Positions 38,615 to 47,977 of a stretch of 64,000 bases of DNA are shown in pieces. The notes below the pieces were generated by a model that searched no databases, was not told the origin of the DNA, and saw nothing but the letters and a program-made list of their open reading frames with translations. The translations under genes and the position numbers were made by a program. Positions within the stretch are counted from its first letter, which is position 1. Every line of letters starts with the position of its first letter. This DNA comes from Luteolibacter arcticus (GTDB taxonomy: Bacteria > Verrucomicrobiota > Verrucomicrobiia > Verrucomicrobiales > Akkermansiaceae), in NCBI RefSeq assembly GCF_025950235.1, contig NZ_JAPDDT010000013.1, positions 1 to 64,000 of the forward strand, written 5' to 3'.

Positions 38615-38701
38615 GCAGCGAAAAATCGGCAAATGGGAAGCTTTGTTATGTCTGATTGTGAATAATTTATCTCGTATTTGCTGATTGGTTTCGCAGCGAA
38701 A
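38615..38701. promoter_or_regulatory. Two GCAGCGAAA boxes in the AT-rich gap upstream of the HipA-like gene
   Basis: GCAGCGAAA occurs at 38615-38623 and 38693-38701, both followed within two bases by ATC. The second forms part of a perfect palindrome TTTCGC-A-GCGAAA (38689-38701). The stretch between is clearly AT-rich compared with the rest of the window. These are candidate binding sites for the HTH of the HipA-like protein and a candidate promoter. Confidence 0.4.
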
Positions 38702-38712
38702 TCTTCAGTCAA

Positions 38713-39219
38713 TCAGGAGCGAATCCAAGCCAGCACCTTGCTGTCATCGCCATCTGCCGCCCACACTTGGCGGAGGAAGTCGGACATGTGGTGGTCGCCA
38801 TTCCGCTCGAGGAAGGCCCGGTCGCCGCCGCAGCCATACATCAGGTCGGGATCCAGCTCGCCGCGTAGCTTTGCCTTCGCCTTGGCGAGGATCCGGGGCA
38901 GATACACCACGCCATCCAACTCGTCGCCAAAGGTTGGGATGTCATCTCGCGTCAGTTCTTTCTCGCCTAGTTTGCCCTTCATGACCACCTCGAAATAGTC
39001 GCGCCGGGCCGCCGCCACCAGTAGGGCGGTCGAGGGGGAAGGGGCGCCTTCCTCGCAAAAGTCCTCCACGAAATCGAAGAACTCGCGCGGCTTGTAGCCG
39101 ATTTCCGCGAACAGTGCGGAGTCGCTTGCATCGTAGTAGCCGGTGAAGTCCTTGTCGCCGGACTGGTAGAACTTCACGCAGCGGTCAAAGAGGTCGAGAA
39201 AACGGTCGTTCCAAGTCAT
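38713..39219 (-). CDS. DUF5069 family protein
   Basis: 168 residues from the ATG at 39219 (MTWNDRFLDLFDRCVKFYQSG). 'DIPTFGDELDGVVYLPRILAKAKAKLRGELDPDLMYGCGGDRAFL' matches the DUF5069 core ('LPRxxAKARA..G'). Soluble, mostly helical. Family function unknown. It stands alone: phoD diverges from its start and the hipA-like gene follows after a 112-base gap. Confidence 0.8.
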   Translation of the reverse strand: MTWNDRFLDLFDRCVKFYQSGDKDFTGYYDASDSALFAEIGYKPREFFDFVEDFCEEGAPSPSTALLVAAARRDYFEVVMKGKLGEKELTRDDIPTFGDELDGVVYLPRILAKAKAKLRGELDPDLMYGCGGDRAFLERNGDHHMSDFLRQVWAADGDDSKVLAWIRS

Positions 39220-39399
39220 GTGCCGCCAAATTGGCGCATCCTTGCGAGAACGCAAGGGCGGCACACTGCACGATTCAGTGGCATTTCGCTCAGGTGGCAA
39301 TTCGCCGCTAATGGGGTTCGCGAAGGCTTTCCCGACAACCACCGGGGGAGCAAGCCACCGCTAATCCATGGCATGTTGATGGCTAGGGAAACGATCACC

Positions 39400-41070
39400 A
39401 TGAAACCCCAAATGTTCCGCCGCATGATCGCGGCCCTCGTTCTCGCCTCGAGCGGTCTTGCCTCCGCTCAGCATCCGTTCCGCATCCAAGATCTCTACGA
39501 GCCGGCCCTTGCGCCTTTTTACCATGGGGTTGCCTCGGGAGACCCGGTGAACGATGGCTTTATCATCTGGACCCGGGTCACGCCCAAGCCGACTGGAAAC
39601 CTGAACTTTCACCGAAAGGTGCCGGTGAAATGGATCGTCGCCAGCGATCCGTTGCTGACCCAAGTGGTGGCGCAAGGCAACCAGTTCGCCCTGGCCGCGA
39701 GCGATTTCACCGTGAAAGTGGACGTTCGCGGCCTCGCCGCCGGGCAGACGTACTACTACGGATTCGAGGCGCTGGGTCGCGAGTCGATCACGGGAAAGGC
39801 GAAGACCGCGCCAGACGTAGCCGTGGACCAGCTGAAGTTCGCCGTCGTTTCCTGCGCGAACTACGAATGGGGCTACTTTTCAGGCTACGAGCAGATCTCC
39901 CGCCGCACCGATCTCGACGCTGTCATCTGCGTCGGTGACTACCTCTACGAATATCCGGACAACGACTCCTACAGCTCCGAGGAGATTCGCGACGAGCGAG
40001 TGCTGTTTCCCCGCAACGAGACCGTCACGCTCAAGCACTACCGCACCCGCTACGCAAACTACCGGCTCGACCCGAATCTCCGGCGGGCCCACCAGCAGCA
40101 TCCGTTTATCGCCATCTGGGATGACCACGAGTTCGCCAACAACGCGTGGCGCGGCGGTGCGGAGAACCACAACCTTCGCAAGGAAGGAAGCTGGAAACGG
40201 CGGGAAGCCGCGGCCATTCGCGCCTTTCTCGAATGGATGCCCATCCGCGAGCAGGGCACCAGTATCTATCGGACCCTGAATTACGGTCCGCTGATGGATC
40301 TCATCCTCATCGACACCCGCATCGAGGGACGTGACCCCCAGATCGAGGACGTTAATGAACCGCTGCTCTATGCGCCCAGCCGCACGATGCTAGGCCGGCC
40401 GCAGAAGGATTGGTTGAAAACGGAGATGTCGGATTCCGCTGCCACATGGAAGGTCATTGGCAATCAGGTGGTCTTCTCCGAGTTCAACATCGGCTTCACC
40501 GCGCCTCTCGATCCGTTGGTGACGTCGGATTTTCTCGAAAGCCAGTTCCTCGACATCTGGGACGGGTATCCGGCGGAGCGCCGCGAGCTGGTGAACTACA
40601 TCGCTGATCAGGATCTCGACAACGTGGTGATCCTGACGGGTGACATTCATTGCAGCTTCGCCTTCGAAGTCGCGGATCCGGTGTTAGGGAATCCTTTTTA
40701 TGACCCCGCCACTGGGGCGGGGGCGGTCGCGGTGGAGTTCGTCACGCCAAGCCTGTCCGCGGCGAATTTCGATGAGGAACTGGGGGAGTTCTTCACTGGT
40801 CAGCTTGAGGAGGTCATCAATTCCCCTTTCGGAGGCTTCAATTACAATCCCCACATGAAGTATGCCGACTTGGACCAGCACGGCTATGTGGTGCTTTCGG
40901 TCAGCCCGTCTGCAGTCCAAGCGGACTATTACTTCCTAGCGGACGTGCTGGTCCCGGTAACGACAGAGAGCTGGGGTGCTGGATTCACCGTGGATGCCGG
41001 CAGCACGCTGTTGGTTCCCGCTACCTCACCTGCGCCGGCCAAGCCGGTGCAGGATATTCCCGCACCTTGA
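39400..41070 (+). CDS. phoD: PhoD-family secreted alkaline phosphatase/phosphodiesterase
   Basis: 556 residues from the ATG at 39400 (MKPQMFRRMIAALVLASSGLASAQ), preceded by AGGGA at 10 bases; ATGs at 39373 and 39379 are alternatives. The N-terminal fibronectin-like PhoD domain starts 'FYHGVASGDPVNDGFIIWTRVTP'. The metallophosphatase core has 'CVGDYLYEYPD' near 177, 'WDDHEFANNAW' near 240 and 'LTGDIHCSF' near 413, giving the metal ligands. It releases phosphate from organic esters outside the cytoplasm. No PHO box was seen upstream, unlike the pst locus. Convergent with kamA, 6 bases apart. Confidence 0.92.
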   Translation: MKPQMFRRMIAALVLASSGLASAQHPFRIQDLYEPALAPFYHGVASGDPVNDGFIIWTRVTPKPTGNLNFHRKVPVKWIVASDPLLTQVVAQGNQFALAASDFTVKVDVRGLAAGQTYYYGFEALGRESITGKAKTAPDVAVDQLKFAVVSCANYEWGYFSGYEQISRRTDLDAVICVGDYLYEYPDNDSYSSEEIRDERVLFPRNETVTLKHYRTRYANYRLDPNLRRAHQQHPFIAIWDDHEFANNAWRGGAENHNLRKEGSWKRREAAAIRAFLEWMPIREQGTSIYRTLNYGPLMDLILIDTRIEGRDPQIEDVNEPLLYAPSRTMLGRPQKDWLKTEMSDSAATWKVIGNQVVFSEFNIGFTAPLDPLVTSDFLESQFLDIWDGYPAERRELVNYIADQDLDNVVILTGDIHCSFAFEVADPVLGNPFYDPATGAGAVAVEFVTPSLSAANFDEELGEFFTGQLEEVINSPFGGFNYNPHMKYADLDQHGYVVLSVSPSAVQADYYFLADVLVPVTTESWGAGFTVDAGSTLLVPATSPAPAKPVQDIPAP

Positions 41071-41076
41071 GCGACG

Positions 41077-42276
41077 CTACATCCCGCATGAGACGCCGGC
41101 CTGATCCCGCAACCGCTCGATTTCGAGGGACGGGATCACGGTCGGTTCGGGATACTCGAAGATTTCTCCCTCGTAGTTCCGCAGCACGGTCTTGTCGCGG
41201 TCCTGGTGCACCACGTAGTTCGGATTCAGCGGGATCTTGCCGCCGCCGCCGGGGCCATCGATCACGAACTGTGGGATGGCGTAGCCGGTGGTGTGGCCGC
41301 GCAGGCCCTCGATGATTTCGAGGCCCTTCGACACTGAGGTCCGCAGGTGCGAGGACCCGCGGATCAGGTCGCACTGGTAGAGGTAGTAGGGCCGCACCCG
41401 GCACATCAGGAGCTTGTGGACCAGTGCCTTCTGGATTTCCACCGAGTCGTTCACGCCTTTCAGCAGGACGCTCTGGTTGCCGAGCGGGATGCCGGCGTCG
41501 GCCAGGCGGCCGAGCGCCTCCTTTACCTCAAGCGTCAGTTCGCGCGGGTGATTGGTGTGCACCGAAATGAACAGCGGGTGATACTTCTTCAGCATCTCGC
41601 ACAGCGCGGGCGTGATACGCTGGGGCAGGAAAATCGGGATCCGCGAGCCGATCCGCAGGAACTGGATGTGCGGGATGGCGCGGATGCGGCTGAGGATTTT
41701 CTCCAGCTTCGAATCCGAAAAGAGCAGCGGATCGCCCCCGGAAAGTAGCACGTCGCGGACTTCCGTGTGTTCTTCAAGGTATTTGAAGGCCGCTTCCCAC
41801 TGGGTTTCGAGATGCTGCTCGCCGACACCCGAGACGACCCGCGAACGGGTGCAGTAGCGGCAGTAGGACGCGCAGCGGTCGGTGACGAGGAAGAGCACGC
41901 GGTCCGGGTAGCGGTGGACGAGGCCCGGCACGGGCATGTGCGAGTCCTCGCCGCAGGGGTCAGCCATTTCTTCCGGAGCGTCCCAGGCTTCCTCCAGCCG
42001 CGGGATCACCTGGCGGCGGATCGGGCAATTGGGATCGTTCGGATCGATCAGGTTGAAAAAGTGCGGCGTGATCGACATCGCCAGCTTGTTGCCAGCCAGA
42101 AGCACGCCAGCGCGCTCCTCGTCGGTGAGCTTCAAGCGGCTTTCGAGGGCGGACAGCGAAGAAACGCGGTTCTTCAGCTGCCAGGCGGCTTCGTGCCAGT
42201 CGGTCATCGCTTCCGCTGGCCAGTATCCTGGTGCATGCGAGCGGAAGGCGGGGTCAAGGTCGGAGGTATAGCCCAT
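41077..42276 (-). CDS. kamA: Lysine 2,3-aminomutase family radical SAM enzyme
   Basis: 399 residues. The radical SAM cluster motif CxxxCxxC is 'CASYCRYC' near 133-140. 'DVLLSGGDPLLFSD' is the SAM-binding GGDP motif. 'HPRELTLEVKEALGRLADAGIPLGNQSVLLKGVND' carries PLP/lysine-binding elements. 'GGGGKIPLNPNYVV' is typical of the KamA C-terminus, and the length fits KamA rather than the shorter EpmB. It interconverts L-alpha- and L-beta-lysine using PLP and SAM. No lysine fermentation genes are nearby, so the physiological role is open. Confidence 0.88.
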   Translation of the reverse strand: MGYTSDLDPAFRSHAPGYWPAEAMTDWHEAAWQLKNRVSSLSALESRLKLTDEERAGVLLAGNKLAMSITPHFFNLIDPNDPNCPIRRQVIPRLEEAWDAPEEMADPCGEDSHMPVPGLVHRYPDRVLFLVTDRCASYCRYCTRSRVVSGVGEQHLETQWEAAFKYLEEHTEVRDVLLSGGDPLLFSDSKLEKILSRIRAIPHIQFLRIGSRIPIFLPQRITPALCEMLKKYHPLFISVHTNHPRELTLEVKEALGRLADAGIPLGNQSVLLKGVNDSVEIQKALVHKLLMCRVRPYYLYQCDLIRGSSHLRTSVSKGLEIIEGLRGHTTGYAIPQFVIDGPGGGGKIPLNPNYVVHQDRDKTVLRNYEGEIFEYPEPTVIPSLEIERLRDQAGVSCGM

Positions 42277-42307
42277 CGGGGTTCCGCGAAAATAGGGGGC
42301 ATCCGTT

Positions 42308-42325
42308 AGCTGTCAAACGACAGCT
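42308..42325. promoter_or_regulatory. Palindrome upstream of kamA
   Basis: AGCTGTC-AAAC-GACAGCT is a 7-bp perfect inverted repeat 31 bases upstream of the kamA start. No T-run follows, so an operator is more likely than a terminator. Function inferred from position only. Confidence 0.3.
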
Positions 42326-42504
42326 TTAGCCGGTGACACGGGAATTGGAGTGGTAAATTATTCCGGAATTCTCGCAGAATCCTTGGTCCGGCGGGTGACG
42401 AAGAGGGTCGCTTTCGTCCAAGCGGGGCTCGCGATGACTAAGCCCATGGCCGCGGCCGGAGCGTCACCTTGACAGCCGAGCCGGGGTTTCCCGACTATGG
42501 GAGA

Positions 42505-43155
42505 GTGAAATGGCGGGTCCTCCAATGGCTCATATCGTCAGGTGGCTTGCTGGCAGCGGGTGTCCTGGGGCTTTCGTCCTGTGGCGAGAAGAAGGGAGCT
42601 CCCGAGGCTTCGGCCGAAGCGCGTGACGATCACAGCGCCGCGGTTCGCGAGTTCCTTTCGGCTCCGAGCCGGTTCCGTGAAGTCGTGTCCACGATCCGCG
42701 ATGAGGCGAGCTATGATCGTGGCGCTCCAGCGTTGGAAGAGGTCCTGCAGGGTTTCCGCGACTCCGCGGCCACCTTCCGCGCGCTGGCTCCCCCGTCGGA
42801 ATCGGAACAGGTGAAGTACCGACAGATGATTGCCGATGGATTGCGCGGGGCGGAGCCGACCGGTGAAGACATGCTGACCCTGATCTCGATCAAGACCCGC
42901 GAGGCGGAGGTTTCCGAGTGGATGAAGGAATTCATGGCCGTTGCCCAGGAAGCGGGTGCCGAGGCGCTCCGCCTTTACGGCAAAGTCGACTATCCCGCCG
43001 CTGCGGCGGATGGACCCTTCAAAGCGGATCTGAGCCAGCTCAAGATGGGGCCGCTTCCCGCTCCTTCGCCGCCTCCGCGGAAAGAAGCCGTAGGTGGCGG
43101 TTCCAATCCGCTGTTGGAGCACCTTGGGAGCGAGCCCTCGGGGGACGAACCCTAG
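42505..43155 (+). CDS. Hypothetical lipoprotein
   Basis: 216 residues if started at the GTG at 42505; a TTG at 42469 is the alternative. The lipobox is 'AAGVLGLSSCGEKKGAP', with the Cys about 26 residues in. The rest is helical and charged, then Pro-rich near the end ('GPLPAPSPPPRK'). Not recognised. The neighbour rsmH starts 66 bases downstream in the same direction. Confidence 0.65.
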   Translation: MKWRVLQWLISSGGLLAAGVLGLSSCGEKKGAPEASAEARDDHSAAVREFLSAPSRFREVVSTIRDEASYDRGAPALEEVLQGFRDSAATFRALAPPSESEQVKYRQMIADGLRGAEPTGEDMLTLISIKTREAEVSEWMKEFMAVAQEAGAEALRLYGKVDYPAAAADGPFKADLSQLKMGPLPAPSPPPRKEAVGGGSNPLLEHLGSEPSGDEP

Positions 43156-43221
43156 CTGGCAATCGTGCCGTCGCAACGAACCTCTCCTTGGCGCGGCGTG
43201 GCAAGCCGCTAGCCTCATGCC

Positions 43222-44262
43222 ATGGACGACACGCCGCGGCCACCGCGACGCAAGCGCTACTTGGGCAAGAACCCGCGGCGCTTCGAGGACAAGTACAAGG
43301 AACTCAACCCGGAGCGCTATGCCGAGACGGTGGGCAAAGTGTTGGAGTCCGGGAAGACGCCGGCCGGGATGCACGTGCCGATCATGGTGGAAGAGTGCCT
43401 TGAAGGCCTGCGGCTTGGCCCCAGCGACGTCGGCGTGGATTGCACGCTCGGCTACGGCGGGCATGCCCGGGAGATCCTCGCCCGCATCGCGCCCGGTGGC
43501 CGCTTGATCGGGCTGGATGTCGATCCGATCGAACAGCCGAAGACGGAAGCCCGGATGCGCGCTGCTGGCTTTGGCGAGGAGGTTTTCACCGCGGTGCGCT
43601 CGAACTACGCCGGCATCGGCAAGGTGCTCGATGGCCTCGCGCTCGATGCCGTGGACTTCATCTTTGCCGACCTCGGTTGTTCCTCGATGCAATTCGACGA
43701 TCCCACCCGGGGCTTCACTTTCAAGGTCGATGGTCCGCTGGACATGCGGATGAATCCCGGGCGCGGGATGGCCGCCTCCGTGTGGTTGGCCAAGGTGAAG
43801 GAAGCGAAGCTGGCGGAGGTCTTGTTAGAGAATGCCGATGAGCCGCTGGCGGAGGAGATCGCCGCGGCTCTTGCTGGCCGGCATTTTCCCACGACGAAAC
43901 CCTTGGTCGCCGTGATCCGGGCGCTGCCGGCGGTGGCGAAGCTCGACCCGGAGCGATCCGAGTTGACGGTGCGCCGGGTCTTCCAGGCCATCCGCATCGC
44001 CGTGAATGAGGAATTTTCCTCGCTCGATGCCTTCCTGCGCCAGCTCCCGCAATCGCTCAAGCCCGGGGGGCGGGTGGTGATCCTGACCTTCCACTCCGGC
44101 GAGGACCGGCGGGTGAAGAAGGCCTTTCAGGCGGGCGAACGTGAAGGCACCTACGCCGAAGTGAGCGATACCGTGATCGTCGCGGGCCCGGAGGAACGCC
44201 GGAACAACCCGCGCAGCATCCCGGCGAAACTGCGCTGGGCGGTCAGGTCCGCTGCAACATGA
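43222..44262 (+). CDS. rsmH: 16S rRNA (cytosine-1402-N4)-methyltransferase RsmH
   Basis: 346 residues. 'HVPIMVEECLEGL' and 'GVDCTLGYGGHAREIL' give the SAM-binding motif I, followed by 'LIGLDVD', 'FADLGCSSMQFDDPTRGFTF', 'PLDMRMNP' and 'LTFHSGEDRRVKKAF'. All are RsmH/MraW hallmarks. A basic N-terminal extension of about 45 residues ('RPPRRKRYLGKNPRRFEDKYKELNPERYAET') is longer than usual. The gene stands apart from a division-and-wall cluster, where it is often found. Confidence 0.93.
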   Translation: MDDTPRPPRRKRYLGKNPRRFEDKYKELNPERYAETVGKVLESGKTPAGMHVPIMVEECLEGLRLGPSDVGVDCTLGYGGHAREILARIAPGGRLIGLDVDPIEQPKTEARMRAAGFGEEVFTAVRSNYAGIGKVLDGLALDAVDFIFADLGCSSMQFDDPTRGFTFKVDGPLDMRMNPGRGMAASVWLAKVKEAKLAEVLLENADEPLAEEIAAALAGRHFPTTKPLVAVIRALPAVAKLDPERSELTVRRVFQAIRIAVNEEFSSLDAFLRQLPQSLKPGGRVVILTFHSGEDRRVKKAFQAGEREGTYAEVSDTVIVAGPEERRNNPRSIPAKLRWAVRSAAT

Positions 44263-44337
44263 CGCGCTAGGTTCACGTTGAACACCCGGTGCTGCTCGAC
44301 GGCCCGCCGTATCATTCGCTAGAAATTCGATCATCCC

Positions 44338-45027
44338 ATGAAGCCGCTCCGTTTCTTCGTCGTTTCCCTTCTCGCCACCACCGCCGCATTCGCTGCGCCG
44401 AAGCCCATCAACCCCGCCGACTACAAGGAGCCGGTCAAGGTTTCCTGCATCGGTGACAGCATCACGCAAGGGTCCGGCGCGGCGTCGGGGAAGTCCTATC
44501 CTTCACAGCTTCAGGAAATGCTGGGCGACAAGTGGAAGGTCGGCAATTTCGGCGTGAGCGGCCGGACGCTGCTGAAGAAGGGCGACTATCCCTACTGGAA
44601 CGAGAAGGCCTATCAGAATGCCCTCGGCTCCTCGCCGGATGTGGTGATCATCATGCTGGGCACGAACGATACCAAACCGCAGAACTGGAAGCACGAGGCG
44701 GAGTTCTCAGCGGACTACACTGAGCTGGTGAAGTCGTTCCAAGCGCTCGCAAGCAAGCCGCGCATTTACGTCTGCCGTCCGTGTCCGGTGTCCGAGCCTG
44801 GCAACTTCGGCATCAACGAGAAGAACAACAAGGAGTGGATCAAGCGCATCGACAAGCTTGCCAAGGAGATGAAGCTTGAGGTGATCGACATGCACAAGGC
44901 GCTCGAAGACAAGCCGCAGCTCCTGCCCGATCGCGTGCATCCCAACACCGAAGGTGCGGCCGAAATGGCGAAGGCAGCCTACAAGGAGCTGACCGGCAAG
45001 AAGGCTCCCGAAGCGGTGGCCAAATAA
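44338..45027 (+). CDS. Secreted SGNH/GDSL hydrolase
   Basis: 229 residues. A signal peptide (MKPLRFFVVSLLATTAAFA) is followed by block I 'VSCIGDSITQGSGA' (catalytic Ser), block II 'NFGVSGRTLL', block III 'IIMLGTNDTK' and block V 'LPDRVHPNTEGA' (catalytic Asp and His). Most likely a carbohydrate esterase. It is followed by a CE15-type esterase 41 bases downstream, so the pair may serve hemicellulose deacylation. Confidence 0.9.
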   Translation: MKPLRFFVVSLLATTAAFAAPKPINPADYKEPVKVSCIGDSITQGSGAASGKSYPSQLQEMLGDKWKVGNFGVSGRTLLKKGDYPYWNEKAYQNALGSSPDVVIIMLGTNDTKPQNWKHEAEFSADYTELVKSFQALASKPRIYVCRPCPVSEPGNFGINEKNNKEWIKRIDKLAKEMKLEVIDMHKALEDKPQLLPDRVHPNTEGAAEMAKAAYKELTGKKAPEAVAK

Positions 45028-45068
45028 GGGGTGTCGACGTTCCGTCGACACGTCACGACCTCTTCCCC

Positions 45069-46301
45069 ATGTCAGGCCGCTTCCTCTCCCTGCTGTTTTT
45101 CGCCACGGCGCTCCATGCCGGCGAGCTAGCCGATCCTCTGGTGGCGAATGACGGCACGAAGATCGCCACCGCTGCCCAGTGGCGGGACCATCGCCGTCCG
45201 GAACTCATCGAGCTCTTCACCCGCGAGATGTATGGCCGGAATCCGGGCCGGCCGGAGAAGATGATCTTCGAGGTCTTCGATCGCGATACGAAGGCGCTTG
45301 AGGGCAAGGCCACCCGGATCCAGATCGCTCTCTTCCCCGGGGGGAAGCCGGGGCCGCGGATCGACCTGCTGGTGTATGTCCCCAGTGGTGTCCAAGCACC
45401 GGTCCCGGCCATCCTCGGCCTGAATTTCTGGGGCAACCATGCGATTCACAAGGATCCCGGCATTCGTCTTACCGAAAGCTGGATCGAAGGCCGGACATCA
45501 TACGCCGACCTAACAGGCGTTCGCGATCACAAGGCCACCGACGCGGCTCGCGGGGTCAATGCGAACCACTGGCCGGTCGAGGAAATCATCTCCCGCGGCT
45601 ATGCGCTGGCCACGATGTATCGCGAGGATGTGGCGGCTGACCATGAGCCGTACTTCGGCAGCGGTGTGCATCCGCTGTTTCCCCAGCTTCAACAGGGCGA
45701 TGACAACTTCAGCACGATCGGTGCCTGGGCGTGGTCGCTGAGCCGGGCGCTGGATGCCTTGGAGAAGGAGCCGCTCATCGATTCGAAGCGGGTCGCGGTC
45801 TTTGGCTTTTCGCGCCTGGGGAAGGCCGCGCTGTGGGCCGGTGCCAGCGATGAGCGCTTCGCGATGGTATTGAGCAACGAGTCCGGGGCGGGAGGAGCCA
45901 AGCTGTTCCATCGCGGGGTGGGGGAAAGCATCGAGCGCCTGACCACGGTGTTTCCCCACTGGTATGCGCGGAGCTTCAAGAAGTATGCTGGCAAGGACAA
46001 GGAGCTGCCCTTCGACCAACACCTGGTCATTTCGCTGGTCGCGCCTCGTCCGGTGTATGTCGGCAGCGCGCAGGAGGACACCTATGCCGATGCCGAGGGA
46101 GAGTTCGCCGCGGCAAAGGCGGCCGAGCCGGTGTTCCGTCTGTTAGGAGCGGAGGGACTGCCGGCGGACACGTGGCCAGCGGTCGGTGTTTCGGTGCAGG
46201 GCGGCATCGGCTACCATGTGCGGCCCGGCAAGCATGACGTGTTGCCCTTCGATTGGCAGCAGTATTTGCTGTTCGGGGACAAGCACTTGAAGCCGCGCTA
46301 G
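45069..46301 (+). CDS. CE15-type glucuronoyl methylesterase
   Basis: 410 residues with a signal peptide (MSGRFLSLLFFATALHA). The alpha/beta-hydrolase nucleophile is in 'VAVFGFSRLGKAALWAGASDERF' near 245-267, the CE15 GxSRxGK form. An acid lies in 'LSNESGAGGAKL' and the histidine in 'GYHVRPGKHDVLPFDW'. Such enzymes cleave ester links between lignin and glucuronoxylan. It follows the GDSL esterase gene. The stop overlaps that of the convergent permease gene. Confidence 0.88.
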   Translation: MSGRFLSLLFFATALHAGELADPLVANDGTKIATAAQWRDHRRPELIELFTREMYGRNPGRPEKMIFEVFDRDTKALEGKATRIQIALFPGGKPGPRIDLLVYVPSGVQAPVPAILGLNFWGNHAIHKDPGIRLTESWIEGRTSYADLTGVRDHKATDAARGVNANHWPVEEIISRGYALATMYREDVAADHEPYFGSGVHPLFPQLQQGDDNFSTIGAWAWSLSRALDALEKEPLIDSKRVAVFGFSRLGKAALWAGASDERFAMVLSNESGAGGAKLFHRGVGESIERLTTVFPHWYARSFKKYAGKDKELPFDQHLVISLVAPRPVYVGSAQEDTYADAEGEFAAAKAAEPVFRLLGAEGLPADTWPAVGVSVQGGIGYHVRPGKHDVLPFDWQQYLLFGDKHLKPR

Positions 46302-47977
46302 GCGACTGGCTTCGGTTTGAGATCCAGCCGCATGCCGCGGCAGCGTCGCAAGGTCTGCCAGAGGCTGAAGGCACCGAGCATCCCCCCGCTGGCGAGCGCC
46401 ACCGACGTCAGCAGGAGATTGCCGGCACCAATGCCGATGAAGACGGTTGCTCCCGCGACCAGCCCCATCACGCCGGAAACGAGCGCGGGCAGCACGCGGG
46501 TGATGCCGTTGCTCGCGAATGCCCGCCCGGACACCGCGTAAACCAGCCGGTGCATCACCGACAGGGGAAACCACGCCGCAAGGATCAGCCACGGCACCGC
46601 GATGAACGCCAGTAGCCAGGAAGGGGTAACGTCTGGCGCGAGGCCCTTTCGTCCCAGGACGATCGCCACCGACCACAGGGACGAAATCCACACGCTCCGG
46701 ATGATCCATTCCTTGGTGACTGCGCGGATCCATTCGCTTGCGGTCACCGGCAGGACGGCAAAGGCCGGGAACACCCCGAGATCCGGCGTGTGCATCAACT
46801 CCAGCCACGACTGGAAGTAGGAATCCCGGCCGGGCCAACCGGTGAGGATCGCGACCGCGGCGAGTGCGAGGAAGCCGACGAGTAGCCACACGAAGTGCTC
46901 ATCGATTCCGAATTGGTCGTCCATCCACGGGGTGAGCAAGGCCAGTAACACCATCAGGACCAGCGTCCCAATGGTCCACCGTGTGCGCGGGAACCATGTC
47001 ATGGCTTGCTGGCTGCCCAGGCACGAAAGGAAACGTTGCCGCGGGGTGAACCAGCGCCAAAGCAGACGCTCGAATCGTGGCATGGGACCGCCGGGCAAGA
47101 ATCCCTCCATGCCGAACCATGCGAAGGCGACGTGCTGGCGGATGTCCCGACGCTGGTCTTCGTCCGCGGCTTCGGGAATTTGATCTACGGACGAGACCTC
47201 ATCGTGGGCCTCTGGCGCTGTTAGATCCGCGGGAGCTACGATTTCCCCGCTCTCCGCGATCTCTTCCCGATGTCTCCATGCGCCGCTCCATTCGCGGAGG
47301 GAGATCACCAGGACAACGGCGAGAATGCCCAGGTGAAGCGCCGGAGTGGGCGTCCCGTGGGTGGCAAATGACCATGGCAAGACCGGCAGCCAGACCAGGC
47401 CGGTGACCTTGGCCATGCGCAGGGAGAACTCGCTTTCTCCAAACCCAAGCCAGCCGCCTAACATGGCGTAGAAGAAGACCACAACGATGCCGATATAAAG
47501 GAGAGTCGTCGAGATCCGCCCGCCATTCAGCGCGAAACCGCTGCCCATCGAGAGGGCTGCTGCACCCAGCGCGGCCGCCACGGTGGATTGGCTACTAAGA
47601 CCCGCCGCGAGGCACGAAAGGAGCAACGTGACCAGAACTGTCACGACCATTGCGGGCAGATGCTCCCGGGTCCGGATCCTGCGGATGGTGGCCGCAGTGG
47701 CCGGGGTCCACTCCAGCAGCCACCCATGGGATTGCCAGCGGGACCGCAGCGACATCGCGAGCAAGGCTCCGACCAATCCGCTGACGGCACCGATGCCGGT
47801 GCCTCCGCCACCGCTGCCAAGGACGTTTTCCCCGCCACGAGCCAGCACCACTTGGAGGCAGAAAAGCACGAAGATGGTTCCGCCCTGATCCATAATCCAG
47901 CGCGGCGTGAACCGGCGCTTCCGCCACTGGCGCAACTTCTGGCGCAGCGGCTTTTCCCATGATGGCCGGTGGGTCAT
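46298..47977 (-). CDS. Multi-span membrane protein, ABC-exporter permease-like
   Basis: 559 residues with about twelve predicted hydrophobic segments in two blocks (about 30-235 and 340-545). A charged cytoplasmic loop near 240-300 is rich in Glu/Asp ('DEVSSVDQIPEAADEDQRRD'). It is not recognised by a named family motif. Its start overlaps the end of an ABC ATPase gene by four bases (47974-47977), so it most likely is the membrane partner of that ATPase. Confidence 0.75.
   Translation of the reverse strand: MTHRPSWEKPLRQKLRQWRKRRFTPRWIMDQGGTIFVLFCLQVVLARGGENVLGSGGGGTGIGAVSGLVGALLAMSLRSRWQSHGWLLEWTPATAATIRRIRTREHLPAMVVTVLVTLLLSCLAAGLSSQSTVAAALGAAALSMGSGFALNGGRISTTLLYIGIVVVFFYAMLGGWLGFGESEFSLRMAKVTGLVWLPVLPWSFATHGTPTPALHLGILAVVLVISLREWSGAWRHREEIAESGEIVAPADLTAPEAHDEVSSVDQIPEAADEDQRRDIRQHVAFAWFGMEGFLPGGPMPRFERLLWRWFTPRQRFLSCLGSQQAMTWFPRTRWTIGTLVLMVLLALLTPWMDDQFGIDEHFVWLLVGFLALAAVAILTGWPGRDSYFQSWLELMHTPDLGVFPAFAVLPVTASEWIRAVTKEWIIRSVWISSLWSVAIVLGRKGLAPDVTPSWLLAFIAVPWLILAAWFPLSVMHRLVYAVSGRAFASNGITRVLPALVSGVMGLVAGATVFIGIGAGNLLLTSVALASGGMLGAFSLWQTLRRCRGMRLDLKPKPVA

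Noticed and set aside
39220-39399. PHO box expected upstream of phoD
   Set aside because: I looked for CTGTCA(C/T) pairs with 4-base spacing and found none, so no regulatory site is claimed.
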